Shown here: positions 31,160 through 41,190 of the stretch, in pieces | How positions within the stretch are numbered: position 1 is the stretch's first letter | How the letters are laid out: each line of letters begins with the position of its first letter | Source: Aliivibrio sp. S4MY1 | GTDB taxonomy: Bacteria > Pseudomonadota > Gammaproteobacteria > Enterobacterales > Vibrionaceae | NCBI RefSeq assembly: GCF_028765545.1 | Contig: NZ_JARACP010000011.1 | Location: 115,376 to 179,375 of the forward strand | Direction: 5' to 3' | Length of the DNA stretch: 64,000 nt | Position numbers and translations under genes: made by a program | Notes under the pieces: generated by a model | The model's database searches: none | Seen by the model: the letters and a program-made list of their open reading frames with translations, nothing else | Told to the model about the DNA's origin: nothing

Positions 31160-31996
31160 ATGAAATTGGTAAGCAAAGAGAAAACGTTATTATTAGATCG
31201 CTCACATGTAATGGGCATTCTTAATGTAACGCCTGACTCTTTTTCTGATGGCGGTAAATTCACTCATTTAGACGCAGCGTTAAAGCAAGCTGAAAAAATG
31301 GTAAATTCAGGTGTCAGCTTTATTGATATTGGTGGTGAGTCGACAAGACCAGGGGCTCCTGATGTGGGCCTTCAGCAAGAGTTGGATCGTGTTATTCCTA
31401 TTATTGAAGCGATAAATCAACGTTTTGATACTTGGATTTCAATTGATACAAGTAAAGCTATTGTGATGGATGAAGCGGTCAATGCAGGGGCTGATTTAAT
31501 TAATGATGTGCGTGCACTGCAAGAACCGAATGCGTTAGAAATAGCAGCAAAAGCAAACGTTCCAGTGTGTTTGATGCACATGCAAGGTCAACCTAGAACC
31601 ATGCAATCTAATCCTACCTATGATGACCTATTGGCTGATGTATCTCGCTTTCTTGAGGAAAGAGTATCAGCATGCCAATCGGTTGGTATCGCAAAAGATA
31701 AGTTAATTCTTGATCCTGGATTTGGATTTGGTAAAACCTTAGCGCATAATTACCAACTGCTTGCTGAATTAGAGCGTTTTCACCAATTAGGTTTTCCTGT
31801 TTTGGCTGGGATGTCTCGTAAATCAATGATTTTTAAATTACTAAATACAGAGCCGCAAAATGCGGTGGCTGGTAGCTTGGCGTGTGCCACTATTGCAGCA
31901 ATGAAGGGCGCACAAATTATCCGTGTTCATGACTTTGAGCAAACGATGGATATCGTAAAAGTATGTCAGGCAACGTTAGAGCAGAGTGCTCATTAG
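31160..31996 (+). CDS. folP: Dihydropteroate synthase FolP
   Basis: FolP joins p-aminobenzoate and hydroxymethyl-dihydropterin diphosphate in folate synthesis; it is the sulfonamide target. The ATG at 31160 has AAAGG upstream and yields 278 residues (E. coli 282). Motifs: MGILNVTPDSFSDGG, DIGGESTRPGA and DPGFGFGKT. An in-frame upstream start would run through the ftsH terminator and is rejected. glmM follows after 44 bp, the standard ftsH-folP-glmM order. Confidence 0.96.
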   Translation: MKLVSKEKTLLLDRSHVMGILNVTPDSFSDGGKFTHLDAALKQAEKMVNSGVSFIDIGGESTRPGAPDVGLQQELDRVIPIIEAINQRFDTWISIDTSKAIVMDEAVNAGADLINDVRALQEPNALEIAAKANVPVCLMHMQGQPRTMQSNPTYDDLLADVSRFLEERVSACQSVGIAKDKLILDPGFGFGKTLAHNYQLLAELERFHQLGFPVLAGMSRKSMIFKLLNTEPQNAVAGSLACATIAAMKGAQIIRVHDFEQTMDIVKVCQATLEQSAH

Positions 31997-32040
31997 TAAT
32001 CAATCAAACAAATTATTAAAATTAAAACATGGAGTACAAC

Positions 32041-33378
32041 ATGGCTGAGCGTAAATATTTTGGAACCGATGGGGTTCGTGGTCTGGTTGGCCAAGCGCCT
32101 ATTACCCCAGATTTTGTTATGAAACTTGGTTGGGCTGCTGGGCAAGTTTTAGCTAAGCAAGGCACAAAAAAAGTCATTATTGGTAAAGATACACGTATTT
32201 CTGGTTATATGCTTGAATCTGCTTTAGAGGCTGGTTTGGCGGCTGCTGGGTTACAAGCGAAATTTACTGGGCCAATGCCGACGCCTGCTGTGGCTTACCT
32301 TACTCAGACCTTCCGTGCTGAAGCGGGTATTGTTATATCTGCATCTCATAACCCATATTATGATAACGGGATCAAATTTTTCTCATCTGAAGGAACGAAA
32401 TTACCAGATGATATAGAGATGGCCATTGAAGCTGAACTTGATAAACCAATGACATGTGTTGAATCTGCTTTGCTGGGCAAAGCATCTCGCTTGAATGATG
32501 CTGCTGGTCGTTATATTGAATTTTGTAAAAGTACCTTCCCTAAAGAGCTGAGCTTAGCTGGTGTGAAAATGGTTATCGATTGTGCTCATGGCGCAACGTA
32601 TCATATCGCCCCGAACGTATTTAAAGAGCTTGGCGCAGAGATCATTACGATTGGTTGTGAGCCAAATGGCACCAATATTAACCATGAGGTAGGGGCGACA
32701 GATGTACGCGCCTTACAAGCTAAAGTATTAGAAGAGAAAGCAGATTTTGGTGTTGCTTTTGATGGTGATGGTGACCGTATCATCATGGTTGATGAGCTTG
32801 GTGAAAAAGTCGATGGCGACCAAATTGCTTACATTATTGCTCGTGATGCGTTGCGTCGTGGTGAATTAAAAGGCGGTGTTGTTGGTACTTTGATGACCAA
32901 TATGGGAATGGAAGTGGCGTTACGTAATTTAGGTATCCCATTCGTTCGTTCTAATGTTGGTGACCGTTATGTGATGGAAAAACTGCTTGAGAATAATTGG
33001 CTTATTGGTGCAGAAAACTCAGGGCACGTTATCCTTCTTGATAAAGTGACTACTGGAGATGCAATTGTTGCAGCACTTCAGGTGATTGCATCGATTGTTG
33101 GCAGTAAAATGTCATTAAAAGAATTATGCAGCGGCATGACAATGTTCCCACAAGTATTGGAAAATATTCGTTTTACTGGAGATAGTAATCCTCTTGATTC
33201 TGATGCAGTTAAAGCTGCTCAAGCTGATGTAGAATCAAAATTAGGTGATAACGGTCGAGTATTATTACGTAAATCAGGAACTGAACCTTTAATCCGCGTT
33301 ATGGTTGAAGGTGAAAACGCTGAGCTTGTTCAGCAATATGCGCTGCAAATTGCGGATGCAGTAAAAGAAAGCTGTTAA
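32041..33378 (+). CDS. glmM: Phosphoglucosamine mutase GlmM
   Basis: GlmM converts glucosamine-6-phosphate to glucosamine-1-phosphate on the way to UDP-GlcNAc. I choose the ATG at 32041, preceded by GGAG, over one 12 bases upstream; the 445 residues then equal the E. coli length. The phosphorylated serine is S102 in [13 protein letters not shown], the metal loop is DGDGDRI, and the phosphate-binding loop is [12 protein letters not shown]. It is probably co-transcribed with folP. Confidence 0.97.
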   Translation: MAERKYFGTDGVRGLVGQAPITPDFVMKLGWAAGQVLAKQGTKKVIIGKDTRISGYMLESALEAGLAAAGLQAKFTGPMPTPAVAYLTQTFRAEAGIVISASHNPYYDNGIKFFSSEGTKLPDDIEMAIEAELDKPMTCVESALLGKASRLNDAAGRYIEFCKSTFPKELSLAGVKMVIDCAHGATYHIAPNVFKELGAEIITIGCEPNGTNINHEVGATDVRALQAKVLEEKADFGVAFDGDGDRIIMVDELGEKVDGDQIAYIIARDALRRGELKGGVVGTLMTNMGMEVALRNLGIPFVRSNVGDRYVMEKLLENNWLIGAENSGHVILLDKVTTGDAIVAALQVIASIVGSKMSLKELCSGMTMFPQVLENIRFTGDSNPLDSDAVKAAQADVESKLGDNGRVLLRKSGTEPLIRVMVEGENAELVQQYALQIADAVKESC

Positions 33379-33529
33379 TTTGAGCAATTAAATGAAATTG
33401 AACGTTTTTTGTTAATTTTAACTTGTCATAGTAGCCTAGTTTGGTTAATATCCCTCGGCCTCTTAATTGAGAGGGCGCTGGTGTTGCCAATAGGCTACCG
33501 GTACATTAATTAGATACATGGGTGATGGA

Positions 33530-33862
33530 ATGCATACGATTCTACTTGTGATTTATCTGATTGCCGCAGTCGGTGTAATTGGCCTAGTATTGGTACAACA
33601 CGGTAAAGGCGCAGATATGGGAGCTTCATTTGGGGCTGGAGCATCAAATACAGTATTTGGCTCTGGTGGCTCTGGAAACTTTTTAACCCGAATGACTGCA
33701 ATTTGTGCAACAGTATTTTTCATTATCAGTTTAGCGCTAGGCAATATGTCTACGCATAAATCTGAAGGTTTTGATCTTAAATTAGATCAACAAGCTACAG
33801 AGCAAGTAATTGATAATACGAGCGACGTTCCTGCTACTGAAAACAGCGACGTACCTCTTTAA
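33530..33862 (+). CDS. secG: Protein translocase subunit SecG
   Basis: SecG is the small subunit of the SecYEG channel. With the ATG at 33530 it has 110 residues, as in E. coli. Two membrane segments flank the conserved QHGKGADMGASFGAGASNTVFG loop region (shown here in part). An upstream in-frame ATG at 33518 would add MGDG. The gene is followed directly by tRNA-Leu, the same order as in E. coli (secG-leuU). Confidence 0.95.
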   Translation: MHTILLVIYLIAAVGVIGLVLVQHGKGADMGASFGAGASNTVFGSGGSGNFLTRMTAICATVFFIISLALGNMSTHKSEGFDLKLDQQATEQVIDNTSDVPATENSDVPL

Positions 33863-33872
33863 AAGAATTTAG

Positions 33873-33956
33873 CCGAGATGGTGAAATTGGTAGACACGCT
33901 AGCATGAGGTGCTAGTGCCTTATGGTGTGAGGGTTCAAGTCCCTCTCTCGGCACCA
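33873..33956 (+). tRNA. leuU: tRNA-Leu (GAG)
   Basis: Acceptor stem GCCGAGA/TCTCGGC, discriminator A and encoded CCA. The anticodon stem CTAGC/GCTAG encloses ATGAGGT with anticodon GAG (reads CUC). A long variable arm (GCCTTATGGTGT region) marks it as a class II tRNA, and the T arm reads GAGGGTTCAAGTCCCTC. The position after secG matches E. coli leuU. Confidence 0.95.
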
Positions 33957-34025
33957 TATTCAGACAAGAATCTGATTCTTGTAATAAAAGCATAAAGAAA
34001 CTATACTTTCTTTGTTCTTTTCGGA

Positions 34026-34102
<77 letters not shown>

Positions 34103-34171
34103 ATTATCTAGTAAAAGTAATTGCTCTTATTAGATAAGTCACGCAAGTGGCATTCAGGGTCCAGCAGTACT

Positions 34172-34196
34172 AAACCCCGCAATTATCGGGGTTTTT
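34172..34196 (+). terminator. First terminator downstream of metY
   Basis: Stem AAACCCCG/CGGGGTTT, 7-nt loop, six T. The first of two terminator-like hairpins between metY and rimP. Confidence 0.85.
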
Positions 34197-34229
34197 TGCT
34201 ATCTGAAACAGACTGTTTTTTAAAGAATT

Positions 34230-34249
34230 GGGCCTAGAGCCCTTTTTTT
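34230..34249 (+). terminator. Second, short terminator-like hairpin before rimP
   Basis: GGGC-CTAGA-GCCC followed by seven T, ending about 17 nt before the rimP start. It lies within the presumed nusA-operon leader, so it could act as an attenuator. Confidence 0.6.
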
Positions 34250-34266
34250 GTTTTCAGGGGATATCA

Positions 34267-34722
34267 ATGACAGGATTAGAAAGACAACTAACAGAAATGC
34301 TTGAGGCTCCTGTTGGTGCTTTAGGTTATGAATTGGTCGGTTTAGAATTTATTCGTGCGGGTGAACACTCAACGCTACGTGTATTTATTGACCATGAAAA
34401 TGGCATCTTTGTGGAGGACTGCGCAGAAGCCAGTCGTCAAATCAGTGCAGTAATGGATGTAGAAGATCCAATTACAGTAGCATATAACCTAGAGGTTTCC
34501 TCTCCAGGTCTTGAACGTCCACTGTTTAAAGCAGCACATTATCAACAATTTGTTGGTCACGAGGTCAGCCTTGTATTAAAGATGCCGATGAATAACCGTC
34601 GTAAATGGAAAGGTGACATCCTAGACATTAACGGTGAAATTGTTACGGTTACAGTTGATGGTAACAATGAAGAATTTGCGTTAAGCAACATTTCAAAGGC
34701 GAACTTAGTTCCTAAATTTTAA
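34267..34722 (+). CDS. rimP: Ribosome maturation factor RimP
   Basis: RimP helps 30S subunit maturation. The ATG at 34267 lies behind AGGGG and gives 151 residues, beginning [12 protein letters not shown]. An in-frame start at 34228 would run through the hairpin and T-run and is rejected. Family motifs: [33 protein letters not shown] and the C-terminal [17 protein letters not shown] end. First gene of the nusA operon; nusA starts 17 bp after the stop. Confidence 0.96.
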   Translation: MTGLERQLTEMLEAPVGALGYELVGLEFIRAGEHSTLRVFIDHENGIFVEDCAEASRQISAVMDVEDPITVAYNLEVSSPGLERPLFKAAHYQQFVGHEVSLVLKMPMNNRRKWKGDILDINGEIVTVTVDGNNEEFALSNISKANLVPKF

Positions 34723-34739
34723 GGCTTGAAGAGGCTAAA

Positions 34740-36227
34740 ATGAACAAAGAAATCTTAGCTGTTGTAGAAGCAGTATCAAATGAAAAAGCTGTTCCTCGTG
34801 AGCGAATTTTTGAAGCATTAGAAATCGCGTTAGCAACAGCAACAAAGAAAAAATCTGAAATGGAAATTGAAGTACGTGTTGCGATCGATCGCAAAACAGG
34901 TGACTTCGAAACATTCCGTCGTTGGGTTGCAGTAGAAAAAGTTGAGCATCCAACGCTTGAAATTTCTATTGAAGCAGCACAGTTTGAAGATGAAACTATC
35001 GAAATCGGTGGTTACATTGAAGATGATATCGATTCAGTAACATTTGACCGTATTACGACTCAAACTGCAAAACAAGTTATCGTACAAAAAGTACGTGAAG
35101 CTGAGCGCGCAATGATCGTTGAGCAGTTTATTGATAACGAAGGTGAGCTGATCACTGGTATCGTTAAAAAAGTAAACCGTGATGCAATCATCGTTGATCT
35201 TGGTAACAACGCTGAAGCGGTAATTTTACGTGAAGACCAACTTCCACGTGAAAACTTCCGTCCAGGTGACCGTGTTCGTGGTCTGCTATATGCAGTTAAA
35301 CCAGAAGCTCGTGGTTTCCAACTATTCATGACGCGTTCAAAAGGCGTAATGCTTACTGAGCTATTCCGCGTAGAAGTGCCTGAAATTGGCGAAGAGCTAA
35401 TTGAATTAAAAGGTGCAGCTCGTGATCCAGGTTCTCGCGCTAAAATCGCAGTGAAAACAAACGACAAGCGTATCGATCCTGTTGGTGCGTGTGTTGGTAT
35501 GCGTGGCGCACGTGTACAAGCTGTATCTGGTGAGCTTGGCGGCGAGCGTATTGATATCGTGCTTTGGGATGATAACCCAGCACAATTCGTTATCAATGCG
35601 ATGGCTCCAGCAGAAGTTGCTTCTATCATTGTAGATGAAGATAACAACACTATGGATATCGCTGTTGAAGCTGATAACCTAGCACAAGCAATTGGCCGTA
35701 GTGGTCAAAACGTACGTCTAGCATCTCAACTGACTGGTTGGGAACTTAACGTAATGACAGTTGCTGATCTTAATAAAAAGCACCAAGAAGAAGCTCAAGG
35801 CTCTATTGATGCATTTGTTAAGCATTTAGATATTGATGAAGATTTTGCTCAACTATTAGTTGAAGAAGGCTTCACAACACTTGAAGAGATCGCTTACGTA
35901 CCTGTAAACGAACTACTTGAAGTTGAAGCTCTAGATGAAGAAACAGTTGATCTTCTTCGTACTCGAGCTAAAGAAGCGTTAACAACACTTGCATTAGCGC
36001 AAGAAGAGTCTCTTGATGGCATCGAACCAGCAGAAGACCTACTTGCACTTGAAGGTTTAGAGCGTGAATTAGCGTTTAAACTTGCAGCTAAAGGTGTAAT
36101 TACACTAGAAGACCTTGCAGACCAAGGTGTTGACGAACTGTCAGATATTGAAGATCTAACAGAAACTCGTGCTGGTGAGTTAATCATGGCAGCACGTAAC
36201 ATTTGTTGGTTCAGCGACGAAGCATAA
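34740..36227 (+). CDS. nusA: Transcription termination/antitermination factor NusA
   Basis: NusA binds RNA polymerase and nascent RNA and affects pausing, termination and rRNA antitermination. The 495 residues equal the E. coli length: an N-terminal polymerase-binding domain, an S1 domain (about 135-200, ending with [16 protein letters not shown]), two KH domains ([19 protein letters not shown] and [14 protein letters not shown] regions) and two acidic C-terminal repeats. infB starts 23 bp after the stop with its own AAGGAG. Confidence 0.98.
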   Translation: MNKEILAVVEAVSNEKAVPRERIFEALEIALATATKKKSEMEIEVRVAIDRKTGDFETFRRWVAVEKVEHPTLEISIEAAQFEDETIEIGGYIEDDIDSVTFDRITTQTAKQVIVQKVREAERAMIVEQFIDNEGELITGIVKKVNRDAIIVDLGNNAEAVILREDQLPRENFRPGDRVRGLLYAVKPEARGFQLFMTRSKGVMLTELFRVEVPEIGEELIELKGAARDPGSRAKIAVKTNDKRIDPVGACVGMRGARVQAVSGELGGERIDIVLWDDNPAQFVINAMAPAEVASIIVDEDNNTMDIAVEADNLAQAIGRSGQNVRLASQLTGWELNVMTVADLNKKHQEEAQGSIDAFVKHLDIDEDFAQLLVEEGFTTLEEIAYVPVNELLEVEALDEETVDLLRTRAKEALTTLALAQEESLDGIEPAEDLLALEGLERELAFKLAAKGVITLEDLADQGVDELSDIEDLTETRAGELIMAARNICWFSDEA

Positions 36228-36250
36228 TTATTTCAGCAAGGAGAAGCGGT

Positions 36251-38932
36251 ATGACAAAGCTTACGGTAAAAGCACTTAGTGAAGAAATTGGAACTCCGGT
36301 TGACCGCTTACTTCAGCAATTTTCGGATGCTGGTATAAACAAAAAAGATGGTGACTCTGTATCTGAAGGTGAAAAGCAATCATTGCTAGTTCACCTAAAG
36401 AAAGAGCATGGTAGCGCTGATGAAAGCGCGTCACCAACCCGTCTAACTCTTCAACGCAAGACTCGCAGCACATTAAGTGTTGCTGGGTCTGGCGGCAAAA
36501 GTAAAGATGTGCAAGTTGAAGTACGTAAAAAACGTACTTATGTAAAAGCAAGTACACTTGAAGAAGAGAAAAAAGCTGAGCAACTGAAAGCAGAAGCTGA
36601 AGAACAAGCCAAACGTGATGCAGAGGATGCTGCAGTTCGCGAACTTGAACAAAAAGCACAACGTGAAGCGGAAGAAAAAGCTAAGCGTGATGCTGAAGCA
36701 GAGGTTAAAGCAAAACGTGACGCTGAACAAAAAGCGAAACGTGCTGAAACTGAAAAGGCTAAAAAAGAAATGACTACTAAAAACGATCAAGCGAAAAAAG
36801 AAGCTGATGAACTAAAACTTCGTCAGGAACAAGAAGCGACTCGTAAAGCAGAAGCAGAAGCTGCAAAACTGGTTGAAGAAGCTCGTAAACTTGCTGAAGA
36901 AAACGAAGCTCGTTGGAAAGAAGAAGAGCAGAAAAAATCAGCAGCTGAAAAAACTGCAGATTACCACGTAACAACGTCATCTCACGCTCGTGAAGCAGAA
37001 GATGCAGCAGACCGTAAAGATGAGCAACAGCCTCGTCGTCGTAAGAAAAAAGCAAAACCAGCTGAAGCTGCAGCTCCTCGCGGTGGCCGTAACCAACGTG
37101 GCGGTCGCAACAAGAAGCCTCAAGTAAACAAACCAACTTCTATGCAACACGGCTTTGATAAGACAGCAACCGTTGCTAAGCAAGTGGTTGCTATCGGTGA
37201 AACAATCGTTGTTTCTGAACTAGCAAGCAAAATGTCTGTTAAAGCAACAGAAGTAATCAAAGTTATGATGAAGATGGGCGCTATGGCGACTATCAACCAA
37301 GTTATCGACCAAGAAACAGCGGCATTAGTTGCTGAAGAAATGGGTCATAAAGTGGTTCTTCGTAAAGAAAATGAATTAGAAGAAGCAGTACTGTCAGATC
37401 GTGATAACACAGCAGAAGCAGTATCTCGTGCTCCAGTTGTTACTATCATGGGTCACGTTGACCACGGTAAAACTTCTACACTAGATTACATCCGTCGTGC
37501 ACACGTTGCTGATGCAGAAGCGGGTGGTATTACACAACACATCGGTGCATATCACGTTGAAACTGACAACGGTATGATCACTTTCCTTGATACTCCTGGA
37601 CACGCAGCGTTTACTGCTATGCGTGCTCGTGGTGCTCAAGCGACAGATATCGTTGTTCTTGTTGTTGCTGCAGATGATGGTGTTATGCCACAAACAATCG
37701 AAGCTATCCAACACGCAAAAGCGGCTGGTGTTCCTCTGATTGTTGCTGTAAACAAAATCGATAAAGAAGGCGCTAACCCAGATAACGTTAAAAATGAGCT
37801 TGCTCAATATGATGTTATTCCTGAGGAGTGGGGCGGCGAGAACATGTTTGTTCATATCTCTGCTAAGCAAGGTACAAACATTGAAGGTCTTCTAGAAGCT
37901 ATCCTTCTTCAGTCTGAAGTACTTGAATTAACTGCGGTTAAAGATGGTATGGCGTCAGGCGTTGTTGTTGAATCTCGTCTAGACAAAGGCCGTGGCCCTG
38001 TTGCTACTGTTCTTGTTCAGTCTGGTACTCTAAACAAAGGCGACATCGTTCTTTGTGGTCAAGAGTACGGCCGTGTTCGTGCAATGCGCGATGAAAACGG
38101 TAAAGACATTGACACTGCGGGTCCTTCAATCCCAGTTGAGATCCTTGGTCTTTCTGGTGTTCCTGCATCAGGTGACGAAGCAACAGTAGTTCGTGATGAG
38201 CGTAAAGCACGTGAAGTTGCAAACTACCGTCAAGGTAAATTCCGTGATGTTAAACTAGCACGTCAACAAAAAGCTAAGCTTGAAAACATGTTTGCAAACA
38301 TGGAAGCGGGTGAAGTTGCTGAGCTTAATGTAGTACTTAAAGCTGACGTTCAAGGTTCTGTTGAAGCTATTGCTGATTCACTACTTAAACTGTCTACTGA
38401 CGAAGTTAAAGTTAACATCGTAGGTTCTGGTGTTGGTGGTATTACTGAAACTGATGCAACGCTTGCAGCAGCTTCTAACGCTATCATTCTTGGTTTCAAC
38501 GTTCGTGCTGATGCAACTGCGCGTAACACTATACAGAATGAAAACCTAGATTTACGTTACTACTCAATCATCTACCAATTGATTGACGAAGTTAAACAGG
38601 CAATGGGCGGTATGCTTGCTCCTGAATTCCGTCAAGAAATCATTGGTCTTGCACAAGTACGTGAAGTATTTAAGTCTCCAAAACTTGGCGCTATCGCTGG
38701 TTGTATGGTTACTGAAGGTACAATTAAGCGTAGCAACCCAATTCGTGTTCTACGTGAAAACGTAGTTATCTACGAAGGTGAGCTAGAGTCACTACGTCGC
38801 TTTAAAGATGACGTTGCTGAAGTTAAAAATGGTTACGAGTGTGGTATCGGCGTTAAGAACTACAACGATGTTCGTGCTGGCGACCAAATCGAAGTATTCG
38901 AAATTGTTGAGATTCAACGTACTCTTGACTAA
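36251..38932 (+). CDS. infB: Translation initiation factor IF-2
   Basis: IF-2 is the GTPase that brings fMet-tRNA to the ribosome. The ATG at 36251 after AAGGAG gives 893 residues (E. coli 890). The N domain starts [16 protein letters not shown]; a long charged, alanine/lysine/glutamate-rich linker (about residues 100-270) with AKRDAE-type repeats should form a helix. The G domain has [14 protein letters not shown] and NKID, followed by the C1/C2 domains. E. coli also makes shorter forms from internal starts; I did not identify such starts here. Confidence 0.97.
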   Translation: MTKLTVKALSEEIGTPVDRLLQQFSDAGINKKDGDSVSEGEKQSLLVHLKKEHGSADESASPTRLTLQRKTRSTLSVAGSGGKSKDVQVEVRKKRTYVKASTLEEEKKAEQLKAEAEEQAKRDAEDAAVRELEQKAQREAEEKAKRDAEAEVKAKRDAEQKAKRAETEKAKKEMTTKNDQAKKEADELKLRQEQEATRKAEAEAAKLVEEARKLAEENEARWKEEEQKKSAAEKTADYHVTTSSHAREAEDAADRKDEQQPRRRKKKAKPAEAAAPRGGRNQRGGRNKKPQVNKPTSMQHGFDKTATVAKQVVAIGETIVVSELASKMSVKATEVIKVMMKMGAMATINQVIDQETAALVAEEMGHKVVLRKENELEEAVLSDRDNTAEAVSRAPVVTIMGHVDHGKTSTLDYIRRAHVADAEAGGITQHIGAYHVETDNGMITFLDTPGHAAFTAMRARGAQATDIVVLVVAADDGVMPQTIEAIQHAKAAGVPLIVAVNKIDKEGANPDNVKNELAQYDVIPEEWGGENMFVHISAKQGTNIEGLLEAILLQSEVLELTAVKDGMASGVVVESRLDKGRGPVATVLVQSGTLNKGDIVLCGQEYGRVRAMRDENGKDIDTAGPSIPVEILGLSGVPASGDEATVVRDERKAREVANYRQGKFRDVKLARQQKAKLENMFANMEAGEVAELNVVLKADVQGSVEAIADSLLKLSTDEVKVNIVGSGVGGITETDATLAAASNAIILGFNVRADATARNTIQNENLDLRYYSIIYQLIDEVKQAMGGMLAPEFRQEIIGLAQVREVFKSPKLGAIAGCMVTEGTIKRSNPIRVLRENVVIYEGELESLRRFKDDVAEVKNGYECGIGVKNYNDVRAGDQIEVFEIVEIQRTLD

Positions 38933-38992
38933 TTGACTATAATTACTAACGTTATCAGTAACGTTACGTAATAATCGGTTGTTGAATACACC

Positions 38993-39023
38993 ATGGGGGG
39001 CTGGTAATTACCACGCCCCCCAT
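38993..39023 (+). promoter_or_regulatory. Strong GC hairpin upstream of rbfA
   Basis: ATGGGGGGC (38993-39001) pairs with GCCCCCCAT (39015-39023); inside, TGGT pairs with ACCA over an AATT loop, with one bulged C. It ends 20 nt before the rbfA ATG. No T-run follows, so a terminator is not evident; processing, mRNA protection or control of rbfA translation are possible. Confidence 0.6.
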
Positions 39024-39043
39024 CTTTCTAAGAGAGAAATGAT

Positions 39044-39451
39044 ATGTCAAAAGAATTTAGCCGCACACAACGTGTGTCGCAGCAATTACAAAAAGAATTA
39101 GCTTTAATTCTACAACGTGAAGTTCGTGATTCACGTATCGGTATGGTTACTATTTCAGATGTTGAAGTGTCTCGTGACCTTGCTTACGCAAAAGTATTCG
39201 TTACTTTCTTCTGTGTAGGTGACCAAACGCCTGAATCTTGCCTAGCTGCACTGAAAGAGCATGAAGTTCCAGTTCGTATGTTACTTGGTAAGCGTATCCG
39301 TCACCGTCTAACGCCTGAAGTTCGTTTTACTTATGACAACACGCTTGTTGAAGGTATGCGTATGTCAAACTTAGTTACGGATGTGATGAATACCGATAAG
39401 CGTAAGATGGCTGAATCTGGTCGTTCTGAATCAGATGAAGGTGAAGAGTAA
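39044..39451 (+). CDS. rbfA: Ribosome-binding factor A
   Basis: RbfA binds the 30S subunit near helix 1 of 16S rRNA during late maturation and in cold shock. The 135 residues start [27 protein letters not shown] and include the KH-like fold with [23 protein letters not shown] and [20 protein letters not shown] precedes the ATG. A strong hairpin lies just upstream. The stop overlaps the truB start by one base. Confidence 0.96.
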   Translation: MSKEFSRTQRVSQQLQKELALILQREVRDSRIGMVTISDVEVSRDLAYAKVFVTFFCVGDQTPESCLAALKEHEVPVRMLLGKRIRHRLTPEVRFTYDNTLVEGMRMSNLVTDVMNTDKRKMAESGRSESDEGEE

Positions 39452-40407
39452 TGGCTCGCCGTCGTAAGGGTCGTCCAGTTAATGGCGTTATCTTAATTGA
39501 TAAACCAACTGGAATTACATCGAACGATACACTGCAAAAAGTAAAGCGTATTTACTTTGCTGAAAAAGCAGGCCATACAGGCGCACTTGATCCACTTGCA
39601 ACAGGTATGCTTCCATTATGTTTTGGTGAAGCGACTAAGTTTTCTCAGTTTCTGTTAGATTCTGATAAACGTTATCGTGTTGTCGCTAAACTTGGTGAAC
39701 GTACTAATACCTCGGATTCCGATGGTGAAGTAGTTCAAACTCGTGAAGTGAAAGTCGACCGTGGCCAACTTGAGCGCTGTATTGCGAAATTTCGTGGTAC
39801 AACAGATCAAATTCCATCAATGTTCTCTGCATTAAAATACCAAGGTCGCCCTTTGTATGAGTACGCACGTGAAGGCATTGAGGTACCGCGTGAATCACGC
39901 AAGATCACGGTTTACTCAATTGAATTGATCCGATTTGAGGGTCAAGAAGTTGAGATGGAAGTTCACTGTTCAAAAGGAACTTACATCCGTACTATTACCG
40001 ATGATCTAGGTGAAATGCTGGGTTGTGGTGCGCACGTAACGTATTTACGTCGTACAGGTGTATCAAACTACCCATATGAAAATATGGTAACGATTGAGCA
40101 CTTAGAAGCATTGCTTGAGCAAGCACACCGTGAAGATCGTGCGCCACGTGAATTACTTGATCCATTGCTTATGCCTATGGACTCAGCGGTTCAAGATTTG
40201 CCTGAAGTTAATATGATCCCAGAATTGGCAGATCATGTTCTTCATGGTCAACCGGTTCAAGTGTTTGGTGCTCCTCAAGAAGGTATCGTACGCATGACAT
40301 CGGGTGAAGAACGTTTATTTATCGGTGTTGGTCATATTGATGATGATGGTCGTGTGGCACCTAAGCGTTTGGTTGTTTTTAGAGACGAAGTCGAAGAAGA
40401 TAAGTAA
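39451..40407 (+). CDS. truB: tRNA pseudouridine-55 synthase TruB
   Basis: TruB isomerises U55 in the T loop of tRNAs and acts as a tRNA folding chaperone. The 318 residues have the catalytic aspartate D47 in [15 protein letters not shown] (E. coli D48), the KPTGITSND motif and [12 protein letters not shown]. The PUA-like C-terminal domain is present. Start overlaps rbfA by one base (TAATG), which indicates translational coupling. A terminator and a separate rpsO promoter follow. Confidence 0.97.
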   Translation: MARRRKGRPVNGVILIDKPTGITSNDTLQKVKRIYFAEKAGHTGALDPLATGMLPLCFGEATKFSQFLLDSDKRYRVVAKLGERTNTSDSDGEVVQTREVKVDRGQLERCIAKFRGTTDQIPSMFSALKYQGRPLYEYAREGIEVPRESRKITVYSIELIRFEGQEVEMEVHCSKGTYIRTITDDLGEMLGCGAHVTYLRRTGVSNYPYENMVTIEHLEALLEQAHREDRAPRELLDPLLMPMDSAVQDLPEVNMIPELADHVLHGQPVQVFGAPQEGIVRMTSGEERLFIGVGHIDDDGRVAPKRLVVFRDEVEEDK

Positions 40408-40432
40408 GCCTACGTAAATTGCATAATTCAAG

Positions 40433-40468
40433 AAAGAGCAAAAGCCTTGTGGTTTTTGCTCTTTTTTT
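40433..40468 (+). terminator. Rho-independent terminator after truB
   Basis: 14-bp stem AAAGAGCAAAAGCC/GGTTTTTGCTCTTT with one wobble, loop TTGT and a T-run. The rpsO promoter begins right behind it. Confidence 0.88.
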
Positions 40469-40469
40469 A

Positions 40470-40497
40470 TTGCTTTATTATTGTTCATCCGTATAAT
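40470..40497 (+). promoter_or_regulatory. Predicted sigma-70 promoter of rpsO
   Basis: TTGCTT, 16-bp spacer, perfect -10 TATAAT. Transcription would start near 40504, giving a leader of about 65 nt, in which S15 autoregulation could take place. Confidence 0.75.
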
Positions 40498-40570
40498 TCG
40501 CCCTTCGCGTAGTGGCTGAATCAGAGATTGGCTGCTGCAAATATTAAACAACTCTTATCAGGAGAGAATT

Positions 40571-40840
40571 ATGTCTCTGAATGCAGAAACTAAAGCAGCA
40601 ATCGTTGCAGAATACGCACAATGTGAAAACGATACAGGTTCACCAGAAGTACAAGTAGCACTACTTACTGCTTCTATCAACCACCTACAAGGTCACTTTG
40701 CTAATCACAAGCACGATCACCACAGCCGTCGTGGTCTATTACGTATGGTTTCTAGCCGTCGTAAGCTTCTTGATTACCTGAAAGGCAAAAACCTTGCTCG
40801 TTACCAAGATCTAATCAAACGTCTAGGCCTACGTCGCTAA
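40571..40840 (+). CDS. rpsO: 30S ribosomal protein S15
   Basis: S15 binds the central domain of 16S rRNA and represses its own translation through an mRNA pseudoknot in E. coli. The 89 residues ([16 protein letters not shown] to -LIKRLGLRR) match the family in length and sequence, including [13 protein letters not shown] and [25 protein letters not shown] lies just before the ATG. Followed by a terminator and, as in E. coli, by pnp. Confidence 0.97.
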   Translation: MSLNAETKAAIVAEYAQCENDTGSPEVQVALLTASINHLQGHFANHKHDHHSRRGLLRMVSSRRKLLDYLKGKNLARYQDLIKRLGLRR

Positions 40841-40870
40841 TTTGCGATGTCTGTAAAGACAGTTTGACGA

Positions 40871-40897
40871 AAAGGAGCGTTTATCGCTCCTTTTTTT
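40871..40897 (+). terminator. Rho-independent terminator after rpsO
   Basis: Stem AAAGGAGCG/CGCTCCTTT with a 5-nt loop and seven T. Confidence 0.9.
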
Positions 40898-41058
40898 ATA
40901 CCTGCAATATTATGTCCCTTGGTATAACTCTCCTTTTTCATTTCTGAACCTCGCATATTGCCTCAATTGGGGTATACTATGGCCGTTGAAATCGCAGTGT
41001 GCGTTTTTAACGTTATCATTTTATTCAACTATTACAGTCACCGAAGTCGGCCACTAGG

Positions 41059-41109
41059 TCGCGACTATTACAAGTTATCTTTTAGTCAGTAAACTTGTAC
41101 TAGTCGCGA
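41059..41109 (+). promoter_or_regulatory. pnp leader stem-loop, probable RNase III substrate
   Basis: 18 nt at 41059-41076 (TCGCGACTATTACAAGTT) pair with 41092-41109 (AACTTGTACTAGTCGCGA) with a single mismatch, over a 15-nt loop. In E. coli the pnp leader has a long duplex that RNase III cuts and PNPase then erodes, giving autoregulation; this structure sits at the same place, about 80 nt before the start codon. Confidence 0.8.
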
Positions 41110-41190
41110 TTGGTAATAGATTGAGTTAACACTTAAATTTTCTTAATTCAGATCAGTAATGATCCAGCAGTTAAGAATAAAGGAAAAATA

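Larger units (their letters stand above)
40841..41190. other. rpsO-pnp intergenic region
   Basis: This 350-bp spacer holds the rpsO terminator (40871-40897), a TTGGTATAA repeat core at 40919-40927, a possible -10 TATACT at 40973-40978 without a clear -35, and the pnp leader hairpin (41059-41109). No gene is seen in it. Confidence 0.7.

Noticed and set aside
35060..35650. 196-residue minus-strand frame inside nusA
   Set aside because: Serine/arginine-rich shadow of the nusA reading frame; codon pattern follows nusA.
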